Under the pieces are notes generated by a model. The model did not search any database, was not told where the DNA came from, and saw only the letters and a program-made list of their open reading frames with translations. The position numbers and the translations under genes were made by a program. Shown one piece after another: positions 56,792 to 64,000 of a stretch of 64,000 nt of DNA (position 1 is its first letter; every line of letters starts with the position of its first letter). Source of the DNA: Streptococcus constellatus (GTDB lineage: Bacteria > Bacillota > Bacilli > Lactobacillales > Streptococcaceae); NCBI RefSeq assembly GCF_902167705.1, contig NZ_CABHMZ010000011.1:46061-110060 (forward strand), in the 5' to 3' direction.

Positions 56792-57956
56792 ACTCCTCCA
56801 TATATTCCTTAAGCCGTTTCATCGCTTCCTTTATCGTATCCATGCTGGCCGCATAAGAAAGACGTACATAACCTTCCCCATACCGACCAAAAGCAGCACC
56901 AGGAATGAAAGCAACTGCTTTTTTACGTGCAAAATCCTTCAAAAAAGCAAAAGAATCTTGATTGTAGCCAGCTGGAATTTTGGCAAAAATATAAAATGCA
57001 CCGTCTGGTTTGATAATCTTAAAACCTAACTCTGTCATTTTTTCGATAATGTAATCGCGACGCTCAATATATTCCTTTTTCATCGGCTCTGCATCATCTT
57101 TACCCGCTGTCAATGCCTCCACTCCTGCAAATTGAGCCATCGTGTTTGCGGCTGTCACCAAATATTGGTGACTTTTAATCAATTGAGCCGTAAAAGCAGC
57201 TGGGGCAAAGGTGAAACCTAGACGCCAGCCTGTCATCGCATGCGATTTAGACAAACCATTGATAACAATCGTTTGCTCCGGTAAAAATTCTGCAATAGAC
57301 ACATGCGGCTGATCAGTATAAGTCAACTCAGAATATACTTCGTCACAAACAACAAAGACGTCATACTTTTTCAATACATCGGCTAACGCAGCCATTTGTT
57401 CTCGTGAATAAGTCACTCCTGTCGGATTAGCTGGATAATTCAAAATCACTGCTTTAAGCTGGTTACCTTGCTTCAAGATAGCTTTTTCCAGCATTTCAGG
57501 CGTTAAAACAAAGTCATTTTCTGTCGTATCAATCTCGACAATTTCTGCTCCCACAAGATTGACAATCGGTTCATATCCTGGATAAGCAGGTGCAGGCAAA
57601 AGTACCTTGTTTCCTTCTTCTAAGATAGCTGTCAACGTAGCAGATAAAGCTTCGGTTGCCCCAATTGTCACTAAAATTTCTGTTTCAGGATCATAAGAAA
57701 GATTGTATTTTTCGTTTACAAATTGACTGGCTGCCTGACGCAATTCTAACAACCCACTCATGCCCGTATAATGACTCTCGTTTGCATCAATTGCCGCTTT
57801 CGCAGCTTCTTTTACATGATCTGGAGTTGTAAAATCAGGCTCTCCCAATGTCAAACGAAGAACTCCAGGAATGCTCGAAATAGATTGATCAAATTGCCGA
57901 ATCAAAGAAACTTCAATTTTATCTAAATTTTTGTTAAAACGTTTCGTCAAATCCAT
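56769..57956 (-). CDS. Class I aminotransferase (AraT/aspartate type)
   Basis: 395-residue PLP enzyme of fold type I. The PLP lysine is in [15 protein letters not shown] (about 235). [12 protein letters not shown] (about 170) and the C-terminal Arg in [10 protein letters not shown] bind the substrate carboxylates. Close relatives in lactic acid bacteria are aromatic (AraT) or aspartate aminotransferases; sequence alone does not decide. It is first of the unit with recO, plsX and acpP. Confidence 0.9.
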   Translation of the reverse strand: MDLTKRFNKNLDKIEVSLIRQFDQSISSIPGVLRLTLGEPDFTTPDHVKEAAKAAIDANESHYTGMSGLLELRQAASQFVNEKYNLSYDPETEILVTIGATEALSATLTAILEEGNKVLLPAPAYPGYEPIVNLVGAEIVEIDTTENDFVLTPEMLEKAILKQGNQLKAVILNYPANPTGVTYSREQMAALADVLKKYDVFVVCDEVYSELTYTDQPHVSIAEFLPEQTIVINGLSKSHAMTGWRLGFTFAPAAFTAQLIKSHQYLVTAANTMAQFAGVEALTAGKDDAEPMKKEYIERRDYIIEKMTELGFKIIKPDGAFYIFAKIPAGYNQDSFAFLKDFARKKAVAFIPGAAFGRYGEGYVRLSYAASMDTIKEAMKRLKEYMEEYAEIHHK

Positions 57957-58064
57957 ATTTTACCTCCAAAATCTGATAGAACTATTATACTATAAAACCT
58001 AAGTCATAGCAAAAATATCATAATATTGAGAAAATTCATCACTTGTCATCTGATTGAAGCAAAA

Positions 58065-58091
58065 GAATCACTCCAGCTATTAGAGTGATTC
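58065..58091 (-). terminator. Terminator of prs
   Basis: GAATCACTC (58065-58073) pairs with GAGTGATTC (58083-58091), and TTTT follows on the minus strand. Confidence 0.8.
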
Positions 58092-58110
58092 CTATCTAAA
58101 TGTTCTTACA

Positions 58111-59079
58111 TTAAAGAGCCGTTAAAGTTTCAAATAATGGCGAAAGAGGACGTTTTTCATGAATACGTACAATAGCCTCTGCCAAAAGATGAGCAATCGA
58201 AATTTGTTCAATTTTATCAATTAAACGCTCTTTTGGCAAATAAATTGTATCTAACACGACCAATTTTTTAATCGCTGATTTTTGAATATTATCCATAGCA
58301 GGACCCGAAAGTACTGGGTGAGTACAGCTTGCATAAACCTCTACCGCACCTGCCTCAGCAAGCGCATCAGCAGCATGGCAAATTGTCCCAGCTGTATCAA
58401 TCATATCATCAATTAAAATACAAGTCTTGCCTTCCACTTTACCGATGATATTCATCACCTCACTCGTGTTCATCTTATCCACACTACGACGCTTGTCAAT
58501 AATAGCAATCGGTGTTTTCAAAAATTCAGCTAACTTACGAGCGCGTGGTACACCGCCATGGTCAGGGCTAACAACTACATAACCGCCACCTGTCATCCCA
58601 CGACGCTCAAAATAATCCGCAATAAGAGGAGCACCCATAAGATGATCTACTGGAATATCAAAAAATCCTTGAATTTGAGCCGCATGCAAATCAATTGTCA
58701 ACAAACGATCCACACCTGCCACCTGCAACATATTTGCAACTAATTTTGAAGTGATCGGTTCACGAGCACGTGCCTTTCGGTCTTGACGAGCGTAGCCATA
58801 ATAAGGCATTACAACATTGATTGATTCAGCACTTGCACGCTTTAAAGCATCCACCATGATTAAGATTTCCATCAAATTATCATTCACGGGTGAGCTTGTT
58901 GACTGCAAGATAAAAACATGTTTTCCGCGGATAGATTCTTCAATATTGACTTGAATTTCTCCATCAGAAAATTGACGCACAGTTGACTTTCCAAGCTCCA
59001 TGCCAATCTCTTGAGCAACACGTTTAGCCAATTCTTGGTTGGACGAAAGAGCAAAGAGCTTTAAATCAGAAAACGACAT
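58111..59079 (-). CDS. prs: Ribose-phosphate pyrophosphokinase
   Basis: 322-residue PRPP synthetase, feeding PRPP to PurF and other pathways. Motifs: [16 protein letters not shown] (about 36-51), [17 protein letters not shown] (ATP loop), [21 protein letters not shown] in two parts near residue 127-148, and the PRPP loop [17 protein letters not shown]. The ATG at 59079 has an ideal GGAGGA site; longer frames run through the promoter. Confidence 0.97.
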   Translation of the reverse strand: MSFSDLKLFALSSNQELAKRVAQEIGMELGKSTVRQFSDGEIQVNIEESIRGKHVFILQSTSSPVNDNLMEILIMVDALKRASAESINVVMPYYGYARQDRKARAREPITSKLVANMLQVAGVDRLLTIDLHAAQIQGFFDIPVDHLMGAPLIADYFERRGMTGGGYVVVSPDHGGVPRARKLAEFLKTPIAIIDKRRSVDKMNTSEVMNIIGKVEGKTCILIDDMIDTAGTICHAADALAEAGAVEVYASCTHPVLSGPAMDNIQKSAIKKLVVLDTIYLPKERLIDKIEQISIAHLLAEAIVRIHEKRPLSPLFETLTAL

Positions 59080-59105
59080 GATTTCCTCCAGTATGTATTC
59101 GTTTC

Positions 59106-59168
59106 TTTGTAAACCTGTTACAAATATTCTCCAATTAACATTGTAACCCTTTTTAGTTAATTTTTCAA
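59106..59168 (-). promoter_or_regulatory. prs promoter and inverted repeat
   Basis: TTGAAA (59168-59163), a 17-base spacer and TACAAT (59145-59140) make a good promoter. A perfect inverted repeat, TTTGTAA-ACCTG-TTACAAA at 59106-59124, lies just after the start site and looks like a repressor operator; the protein is unknown. Confidence 0.65.
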
Positions 59169-59176
59169 TCAAAAAT

Positions 59177-59199
59177 AAAAAACGCAAGATGCGCTTTTT
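59177..59199 (-). terminator. Terminator of pcsB
   Basis: On the minus strand GCGCA (59194-59190) pairs with TGCGT (59186-59182), flanked by A and T runs. Confidence 0.7.
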
Positions 59200-59212
59200 A
59201 TCTCTTTATTCA

Positions 59213-60439
59213 TTAGTTTGGATAGATGTAAGTAAATGAACCTTGTCCTGCAGCAGCTGGATTGAACCAACCACGGTAATTTCCAATAGCTTGATTACCT
59301 GCATAGTTTGCTTCAGATACTTGGATACTTGTAGCTGATTGAACAGCTGTTACAACAGCAACGTGTCCATAACCACCATCGTTCCATGAAATGATTGCAC
59401 CTACTTGAGGTGTTGAACCTGTACGGAAACCAGCTGCGGCTGCACTTGCTGCCCATTGAGCACCATTACCCCAATAATCACCAGCCCATGGAGCTAATGT
59501 TTTCGCTCCCCAAGTACATTGACCAACTGGATAAGTTGAAGCAGATGAACTATATGTAGGACGACTCACAGTCCTATTAGTAGCTGCTGTTTGCTGCGTC
59601 ACATTTGTTTGAGTTGGCGTAGGTGTAGCTGCTGAAGTGCTATTGTTCACCGCTTGCACCTGTGCCTCAAAGTTTGTATTTGCTGAAGAAGCGACTGCTT
59701 GTGCTTGTGCTGCCTGTTGTGCTTTATAAGCTGCTTCTTGTGCCGCTGCTTCTTCCGCAGCCTTTTGTGCTGCTGCTTTTTGTGCCAACAATGAATTCTT
59801 TTCACCCTCAGCAGTTGCTTTTTCTGCTGCAAGATTCAACTGAGCTGCTTTTAATTCAGCTTGCTTAGTAGACAACGTTTTGGCATCATTTTCAAGCGTT
59901 TGTTGATTTGCGATAACGGTATTTATCGCTTCATTGTTTGCTACTTGTTTTTCAGAAATAGCTTTTTTATCTTGTTTTTGTTGTTCCAACATTTTGTTGT
60001 TTGCTGAAACAATTTCACTCATCGCAGAAACACGTGAAATAGCTTCTGTGATAGATTTTGAATTCACAATTGTATTGATGTAGCTTGTAGCTGTACCACT
60101 CGTTTGAGCACTACGTGCTTGGTTAGCCAATGATTCGTTGCGTGCTACAATATTTTTAGACAAAGTTTCAATTTCAGCTGATAATTTCTTTGACTCAGCT
60201 TGAAGTTTATCGTTTTCAGCTTTCAATTTTTCTTGTTGAGCTTGAATAGATGAAACTTGACTTTGAATTTGATCTACTTGAGCTTGAGCTGATTTTTGTT
60301 GATCAGTCAAACTATTAATTTTGCTATCTTGTGCAGCGATTTTGTCATCAGTAGAATCTGCATGTACATTTACAAGAGATACTCCCTGTGCAAGAACCAT
60401 TGTACTTAATAAGATTGACGTAAGTAATTTTTTCTTCAT
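59213..60439 (-). CDS. pcsB: Peptidoglycan hydrolase PcsB
   Basis: 408 residues. A signal peptide (cut after VHADS or near) is followed by a long coiled coil (about 30-250, with [16 protein letters not shown] and [13 protein letters not shown]), an Ala/Gln-rich linker (250-300) and a CHAP domain (305-408) with Cys in [10 protein letters not shown] and His in GYGHVAVV. It splits septal wall, activated by FtsEX in pneumococcus. I use the ATG at 60439 by family comparison, although an in-frame TTG at 60445 is better spaced from AGGAG. A WalR box lies in the promoter. Confidence 0.95.
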   Translation of the reverse strand: MKKKLLTSILLSTMVLAQGVSLVNVHADSTDDKIAAQDSKINSLTDQQKSAQAQVDQIQSQVSSIQAQQEKLKAENDKLQAESKKLSAEIETLSKNIVARNESLANQARSAQTSGTATSYINTIVNSKSITEAISRVSAMSEIVSANNKMLEQQKQDKKAISEKQVANNEAINTVIANQQTLENDAKTLSTKQAELKAAQLNLAAEKATAEGEKNSLLAQKAAAQKAAEEAAAQEAAYKAQQAAQAQAVASSANTNFEAQVQAVNNSTSAATPTPTQTNVTQQTAATNRTVSRPTYSSSASTYPVGQCTWGAKTLAPWAGDYWGNGAQWAASAAAAGFRTGSTPQVGAIISWNDGGYGHVAVVTAVQSATSIQVSEANYAGNQAIGNYRGWFNPAAAGQGSFTYIYPN

Positions 60440-60474
60440 AAACAATTATACTCCTATTCGATAAGACATTTATA

Positions 60475-60518
60475 AGTATAACAAAAAAAGTCGCTGAGTA
60501 TGTTACGCCTTTATTACA
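60475..60518 (-). promoter_or_regulatory. pcsB promoter with WalR (VicR) box
   Basis: TGTAAT-AAAGG-CGTAAC (60518-60502) differs from the WalR direct repeat at one base. TG-T-TATACT (-10 at 60480-60475) follows. WalRK control of pcsB is established in pneumococcus. Confidence 0.75.
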
Positions 60519-60548
60519 ATTCTATTTCCAATTTATCATAAATTTTTA

Positions 60549-61049
60549 TCATAAATATATCTTTTCCAAAATTGGTTGAATCAACAAAAAGAATAGTAAA
60601 TTTAACACCATCGTCGGAGCGATTGTATAAACAACAAAATCTGAAAAAGACATTCGAGTCAGCTGAGTAACATTTGCCAAAGCGAACGTAGCCATTTCAA
60701 AGAAAAACACCAAAATAGCGACTGATAAAAAGCGACTGACTCGATTAGACATCAAAACAGAATTATATTTACTAACAACAGCCCCAATTAAAGGCAATAA
60801 TAGTGTCGAAATGCCAATAATATGAAAATAATAAGCGTCGTACAATAGACCAATCAACAATAAAATGACAAAATTGATATTTTCCGAAAGATCTATAGAA
60901 ACGTACAAAATAAAAATAAGTAAAAGATGACTGAGTAAATGAATATCATTTGAAAAAAGATTAGCCAAAAGATTTGAAAGATGACCATCTACTAACATCA
61001 CAACAAATAAAACCAAAAAAGGTAAAATGTAGTTTTTAAAAAATTTCAT
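60549..61049 (-). CDS. mreD: Rod shape-determining protein MreD
   Basis: 166-residue membrane protein with five or six hydrophobic segments and the small loop SKYNSVLMSNRVSRF. Identity rests on size, topology and its place one base after mreC. With MreC it guides peripheral wall synthesis in ovococci. Confidence 0.9.
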   Translation of the reverse strand: MKFFKNYILPFLVLFVVMLVDGHLSNLLANLFSNDIHLLSHLLLIFILYVSIDLSENINFVILLLIGLLYDAYYFHIIGISTLLLPLIGAVVSKYNSVLMSNRVSRFLSVAILVFFFEMATFALANVTQLTRMSFSDFVVYTIAPTMVLNLLFFLLIQPILEKIYL

Positions 61050-61050
61050 A

Positions 61051-61857
61051 TCAATTTCCTACTAATGTCACCACACGAATATCTGACAAATCCGCACTCG
61101 GTTTTACAAATACTTCTTTTGTTAAATGATCAGATTTTTCAGTAACAGAAAGGACTGTTCCAACTGGAATATTGGAAATGTTGTACGTTCCTAAACCGCT
61201 TGTCACAACTTTCTCACCTTTTTTAATGGTATCCGAACTATTTAACTGACTGATAATGAAAGCAGATTTTTCTTTACTATAACCAACAATCACCCCATAA
61301 ATCGTATTTGTTTCCGTTTGAATTCTTATTGAAATATTATCAACATTTTTATTGTTTGTTAAAAGATTTACTCGACTAGATTGAGAAGCAACATCTTTCA
61401 CACTACCAATCAAGCCACCATTTGCCACCGCTAGCATTGTATTTTGAACTCCATTTTGACGACCAGCATTGACAGTTAATTCAGATAACCAAGAAACTGG
61501 TATACGCGTAATAACATCAGATGAAACCGTCTTTTTTGATTCATAGAGATTTTTCATTTCTAATAGTTGCCTTAATTGAGCATTTTCATCTTTTAATGAA
61601 TCTAAATCAGCCGATTGTTCTTCTGCTTTAAATAAAGCTTTTTTTAATTGCTTATTTTCCTTATATGTGCGTGATAAATCAGTCAAATCTGATTTAACAT
61701 CCGCCAAAAAATTAAATGGTTTTGAAACAATATTATCCAAAATAGATACAACATTAGAAGTTTCATTCACCACACCTAAAGAACGAGTAGTAACTAAAAG
61801 TACAGAAGTTATTATTATCAAAATAGCCGTCATTATAAGAAATTTGGATTTTTTCAT
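61051..61857 (-). CDS. mreC: Rod shape-determining protein MreC
   Basis: 268 residues: one N-terminal membrane anchor (FLIMTAILIIITSVLLV), a coiled coil (about 60-110, KENKQLKKALFKAEEQSADL) and an extracellular double beta-barrel (about 115-268) with VITRIPVSWLSELTVNAG and GEKVVTSGLGTYNISNIPVG, the MreC signatures. The ATG at 61857 is used; a GTG three codons earlier is possible. Confidence 0.94.
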   Translation of the reverse strand: MKKSKFLIMTAILIIITSVLLVTTRSLGVVNETSNVVSILDNIVSKPFNFLADVKSDLTDLSRTYKENKQLKKALFKAEEQSADLDSLKDENAQLRQLLEMKNLYESKKTVSSDVITRIPVSWLSELTVNAGRQNGVQNTMLAVANGGLIGSVKDVASQSSRVNLLTNNKNVDNISIRIQTETNTIYGVIVGYSKEKSAFIISQLNSSDTIKKGEKVVTSGLGTYNISNIPVGTVLSVTEKSDHLTKEVFVKPSADLSDIRVVTLVGN

Positions 61858-61921
61858 ATGATTCACTCACTCTACTTAAAAATAGATACAATATCTCTCA
61901 CTCAAGATTCACAGATAACAG

Positions 61922-61950
61922 AAAAGGAGATAGCTATCGCTACACTCCTT
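61922..61950 (-). terminator. Terminator of the rRNA-tRNA operon
   Basis: On the minus strand GGAG-T-GTAGC, loop GATA, GCTAT-CTCC, then TTTTCTG. It follows the last tRNA by about six bases. Confidence 0.75.
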
Positions 61951-61955
61951 AAATA

Positions 61956-62043
61956 CGGAGAATGGGGGATTCGAACCCCCGCGCCAGTTACCCGACCTAA
62001 CGATTTAGCAAACCGTCCTCTTCAGCCTCTTGAGTAATTCTCC
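61956..62043 (-). tRNA. tRNA-Ser(GCT)
   Basis: 88 bases with a long variable arm. Acceptor GGAGAAT/ATTCTCC, anticodon loop TTGCTAA, T loop GGTTCGAATC. CCA is not encoded. Last tRNA of the operon. Confidence 0.95.
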
Positions 62044-62053
62044 AAAAATATTA

Positions 62054-62127
<74 letters not shown>

Positions 62128-62162
62128 AAGTCCAAAAACTTGGTATGAACATCTCTGTTCAA

Positions 62163-62233
62163 AGCGGGTGACGAGAATCGAACTCGCGACAACAGCTTGG
62201 AAGGCTGTAGTTTTACCACTAAACTACACCCGC
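62163..62233 (-). tRNA. tRNA-Gly(TCC)
   Basis: 71 bases, acceptor GCGGGTG/CACCCGC, anticodon loop CTTCCAA. Confidence 0.95.
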
Positions 62234-62249
62234 TTAATCAATCAAATAA

Positions 62250-62322
62250 TGGCGCGAGACGGAATCGAACCGCCGACACATGGAGCTTCAATCCATTGCT
62301 CTACCAACTGAGCTACCGAGCC
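62250..62322 (-). tRNA. tRNA-Phe(GAA)
   Basis: 73 bases, acceptor GGCTCGG, anticodon loop with GAA between TGGAT and GCTCCA stems, T loop GGTTCGATTC. Confidence 0.95.
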
Positions 62323-62328
62323 TACTTA

Positions 62329-62402
<74 letters not shown>

Positions 62403-62414
62403 TTATTCCTACTA

Positions 62415-62504
62415 AGGAGGATGTGGGATTCGAACCCACGCACGCTTTTACACGCCTGACGGTTTTCAAGACCGTTCCCTTCAGCCGGACTTGGGTAATC
62501 CTCC
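62415..62504 (-). tRNA. tRNA-Ser(TGA)
   Basis: 90 bases with long variable arm, acceptor GGAGGAT/ATCCTCC, anticodon loop CTTGAAA. Confidence 0.95.
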
Positions 62505-62517
62505 ACATATAACAAAA

Positions 62518-62591
62518 TGGACCTTGTAGGACTTGAACCTACGACCACTCGGTTATGAGCCGAGAGCTCTAACCAGCTGAGCTAAAGGTCC
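62518..62591 (-). tRNA. tRNA with anticodon CAT, probably tRNA-Ile2 (lysidine type)
   Basis: 74 bases, acceptor GGACCTT, anticodon loop CTCATAA. It is distinct from both the initiator and the elongator Met tRNA next to it, and its acceptor and D-arm resemble the known Bacillus tRNA-Ile2 whose C34 becomes lysidine. Identity as Ile rather than Met is inference. Confidence 0.8.
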
Positions 62592-62605
62592 AACAAGATC
62601 AATTA

Positions 62606-62679
62606 TAGCGGCGAAGGGGATCGAACCCCCGACCTCCCGGGTATGAACCGGACGCTCTAGCCAGCTGAGCTACACCGCC
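62606..62679 (-). tRNA. Elongator tRNA-Met(CAT)
   Basis: 74 bases, acceptor GGCGGTG with a G1-U72 wobble, anticodon loop TTCATAC, as in the Bacillus elongator Met tRNA. Confidence 0.92.
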
Positions 62680-62685
62680 ATAGTA

Positions 62686-62759
62686 TCGGGAAGACAGGAT
62701 TCGAACCTGCGACACCTTGGTCCCAAACCAAGTACTCTACCAAGCTGAGCTACTTCCCG
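62686..62759 (-). tRNA. tRNA-Pro(TGG)
   Basis: 74 bases, acceptor CGGGAAG/CTTCCCG, anticodon loop TTTGGGA. Confidence 0.95.
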
Positions 62760-62798
62760 TATAGGTAGAAAAACCGAAGCCCTCAGACTTCTTCCCTA

Positions 62799-62872
62799 TG
62801 CACCCTAGAGGAGTCGAACCTCTAACCGCCTGATTCGTAGTCAGGTACTCTATCCAGTTGAGCTAAGGGTGC
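62799..62872 (-). tRNA. tRNA-Arg(ACG), copy 1 of 3
   Basis: 74 bases, acceptor GCACCCT/AGGGTGC, anticodon loop CTACGAA. Identical to the next two copies. Confidence 0.95.
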
Positions 62873-62894
62873 TCTTTCTATTAAATATGTATTC

Positions 62895-62922
62895 ATTATA
62901 TCAAAAATATAAAAAAAGTCAA
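62895..62922 (-). promoter_or_regulatory. Promoter in the first tRNA-Arg spacer
   Basis: TTGACT (62922-62917), 16 bases, TATAAT (62900-62895) with an upstream TG (TGATATAAT). Confidence 0.75.
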
Positions 62923-62932
62923 ACCTTTTTTA

Positions 62933-63006
62933 TGCACCCTAGAGGAGTCGAACCTCTAACCGCCTGATTCGTAGTCAGGTACTCTATCCAGTTGAGCTAA
63001 GGGTGC
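62933..63006 (-). tRNA. tRNA-Arg(ACG), copy 2 of 3
   Basis: Identical to copy 1, anticodon loop CTACGAA. Confidence 0.95.
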
Positions 63007-63028
63007 TCTTTCTATTAAATATGTATTC

Positions 63029-63056
63029 ATTATATCAAAAATATAAAAAAAGTCAA
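63029..63056 (-). promoter_or_regulatory. Promoter in the second tRNA-Arg spacer
   Basis: Same promoter as in the first spacer: TTGACT (63056-63051), 16 bases, TATAAT (63034-63029). Confidence 0.75.
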
Positions 63057-63066
63057 ACCTTTTTTA

Positions 63067-63140
63067 TGCACCCTAGAGGAGTCGAACCTCTAACCGCCTG
63101 ATTCGTAGTCAGGTACTCTATCCAGTTGAGCTAAGGGTGC
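63067..63140 (-). tRNA. tRNA-Arg(ACG), copy 3 of 3
   Basis: Identical to copies 1 and 2. This copy is the one directly downstream of tRNA-Leu(TAA). Confidence 0.95.
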
Positions 63141-63149
63141 TCTTTCCTA

Positions 63150-63235
63150 TGCCGAGGACCGGAATCGAACCGGTACGATTGTTTCCAATCGCAGGATTTT
63201 AAGTCCTGTGCGTCTGCCAGTTCCGCCACCCCGGC
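63150..63235 (-). tRNA. tRNA-Leu(TAA)
   Basis: 86 bases with long variable arm, anticodon loop CTTAAAA. Confidence 0.95.
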
Positions 63236-63242
63236 TCCCTCA

Positions 63243-63314
63243 AGCGAACGACGGGGTTCGAACCCGCGACCCCCACCTTGGCAAGGTGATGTTCTACCAC
63301 TGAACTACGTTCGC
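63243..63314 (-). tRNA. tRNA-Gly(GCC)
   Basis: 72 bases, acceptor GCGAACG/CGTTCGC, anticodon loop TTGCCAA. Confidence 0.95.
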
Positions 63315-63328
63315 ATTCTCTTCTACTA

Positions 63329-63401
63329 TGCCGGCTACATGACTTGAACACGCGACCCTCTGATTACAAATCAGATGCTCTACCAACTGAGCTAAGCCGG
63401 C
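63329..63401 (-). tRNA. tRNA-Thr(TGT)
   Basis: 73 bases, acceptor GCCGGCT, anticodon loop TTTGTAA. Confidence 0.95.
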
Positions 63402-63411
63402 TTATCTTCTA

Positions 63412-63493
63412 TGCGGGTGAAGGGACTTGAACCCCCACGCCGTTAAGCGCCAGATCCTAAATCTGGTGCGTCTGCCAATTCCGCCACACCCGC
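63412..63493 (-). tRNA. tRNA-Leu(TAG)
   Basis: 82 bases, acceptor GCGGGTG/CACCCGC, anticodon loop TTTAGGA. Confidence 0.95.
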
Positions 63494-63502
63494 CTGTGAC
63501 TA

Positions 63503-63575
63503 TGACCCGTACTGGGCTCGAACCAGTGACCCTTTGATTAAAAGTCAAATGCTCTACCAACTGAGCTAACGAGTC
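63503..63575 (-). tRNA. tRNA-Lys(TTT)
   Basis: 73 bases, acceptor GACTCGT/ACGGGTC with one G-U pair, anticodon loop CTTTTAA. Confidence 0.95.
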
Positions 63576-63602
63576 TTTCTAATGTATCTCTATACACTAA
63601 AA

Positions 63603-63675
63603 CGGTCCCGACGGGAATCGAACCCGCGATCTTCGCCGTGACAGGGCGACGTGATAACCGCTACACTACGGGACC
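63603..63675 (-). tRNA. tRNA-Asp(GTC)
   Basis: 73 bases, acceptor GGTCCCG, anticodon loop CTGTCAC, G discriminator. Confidence 0.95.
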
Positions 63676-63716
63676 TTTTGGTACTAGGAAGCTTCCCTCC
63701 TTAGTATCATCTTTTA

Positions 63717-63789
63717 TGGGAGTTAACGGGATCGAACCGCTGACCCTCTGCTTGTAAGGCAGATGCTCTCCCAGCTGAGCTAAACTCCC
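63717..63789 (-). tRNA. tRNA-Val(TAC)
   Basis: 73 bases, acceptor GGGAGTT/AACTCCC, anticodon loop CTTACAA. First tRNA after the 5S rRNA; its 5' 13 bases have an inverted copy just upstream. Confidence 0.95.
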
Positions 63790-63798
63790 AAAAGTGAA

Positions 63799-63916
63799 AG
63801 TTTAGCTCAGCCAGAGGTGGAAAGCTACCGCTTTCCTTATCCACCGATTGAAATGTCGATTCCCTCTCCATTTCAACTAAGCTAAACTCCCAAAGAAGTC
63901 TAGTTTGAACTAGACT
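63799..63916 (-). other. Structured spacer between 5S rRNA and tRNA-Val
   Basis: On the minus strand: hairpin AGTCTAGTT/AACTAGACT (63916-63897); then GGGAGTTTAGCTTAGTTG (63891-63874), an imperfect copy of the tRNA-Val 5' end; hairpin TTGAAATG/CATTTCAA (63876-63848); hairpin GGTGG/CCACC with inner AAAGC/GCTTT (63845-63816); then GCTGAGCTAAACT (63811-63799), complementary to the tRNA-Val 5' end and to the copy. Confidence 0.7.
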
Positions 63917-63921
63917 CAAGG

Positions 63922-64000
63922 CGCTAAGCGACTACCCTATCTCACAGGGGGCAACCCCCAACTACTTCCGGCGTTCTAGGGCTTAACTTCTGTGTTCGGC
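63922..64000 (-). rRNA. rrf: 5S ribosomal RNA (partial, cut by right edge)
   Basis: The minus strand from 64000 reads GCCGAACACAGAAGTTAAGC and continues through the conserved 5S core to the GTCGCTTAGCG 3' end. The 5' third is outside the window. Exact 3' end is estimated. Confidence 0.92.

Larger units (their letters stand above)
62799..63140 (-). repeat. Tandem triplication of tRNA-Arg with promoter spacer
   Basis: The three tRNA-Arg genes start exactly 134 bases apart, and the two 60-base spacers (62873-62932, 63007-63066) are identical by eye. Confidence 0.9.

Overview
The window looks like the chromosome of a Streptococcus, most likely of the mitis/sanguinis group. The gene content, the order mreC-mreD-pcsB-prs-aminotransferase-recO-plsX-acpP-pur, the low G+C content and the tRNA set behind an rRNA operon all fit that group. 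This is inference from recalled gene order, and I do not name a species. No insertion sequence, prophage, CRISPR array or replication origin was seen. Most genes are on the minus strand.

Layout from left to right. 1-3.3 kb: start of a V-type ATPase operon (stalk subunit, I, K, E; it runs off the left edge). 3.5-11.4 kb: a sialic acid island with a divergent RpiR-type regulator. It carries nanE, a three-gene ABC importer without its own ATPase, an anomerase-like protein, a DUF624 protein, N-acetylneuraminate lyase and an ROK kinase, all read from one promoter flanked by two identical CcpA (cre) sites. 11.9-15.0 kb: a broken iron-type alcohol dehydrogenase, an acetyl-esterase and a HAD phosphatase. 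15.2-17.9 kb: adhE with Rex and CcpA sites. 18.2-22.7 kb: an OatA-like acyltransferase, a MORN protein, a low-molecular-weight tyrosine phosphatase, a CiaR-controlled small RNA, a nucleotidyltransferase-like protein and ruvB.

22.8-31.6 kb: the bgaC locus for host-glycan galactosides (GH35 beta-galactosidase, mannose-family PTS, agaS, lacD, galM, divergent GntR regulator). 31.7-36.6 kb: a thioredoxin-like protein, then glycerol/dihydroxyacetone genes (glpF, dhaM, dhaL, dhaK and the divergent activator pair dhaS-dhaQ, with a recognisable DhaS operator). 36.7-54.6 kb: purine synthesis (purC-L-F-M-N-H, purD, purE-K, purB), interrupted by a secreted CHAP wall hydrolase and by a PIN-domain gene (DUF4935) between purK and purB. 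54.8-61.9 kb: lipid, repair and cell-wall genes (acpP, plsX, recO, aminotransferase, prs, pcsB, mreD, mreC). 61.9-64 kb: 19 tRNA genes downstream of a 5S rRNA that is cut by the right edge, with an exact tandem triplication of tRNA-Arg.

Taken together, the accessory part describes a host-glycan scavenger. Sialic acid and galactose are imported and sent to glycolysis, with CcpA sites at nanE, the broken dehydrogenase and adhE. AdhE under a Rex site is the redox outlet. The least expected items are the CiaR-type small RNA, the tRNA-Arg triplication with built-in promoters, a structured RNA between 5S and tRNA-Val that mimics the tRNA 5' end, and the lone PIN-domain gene.
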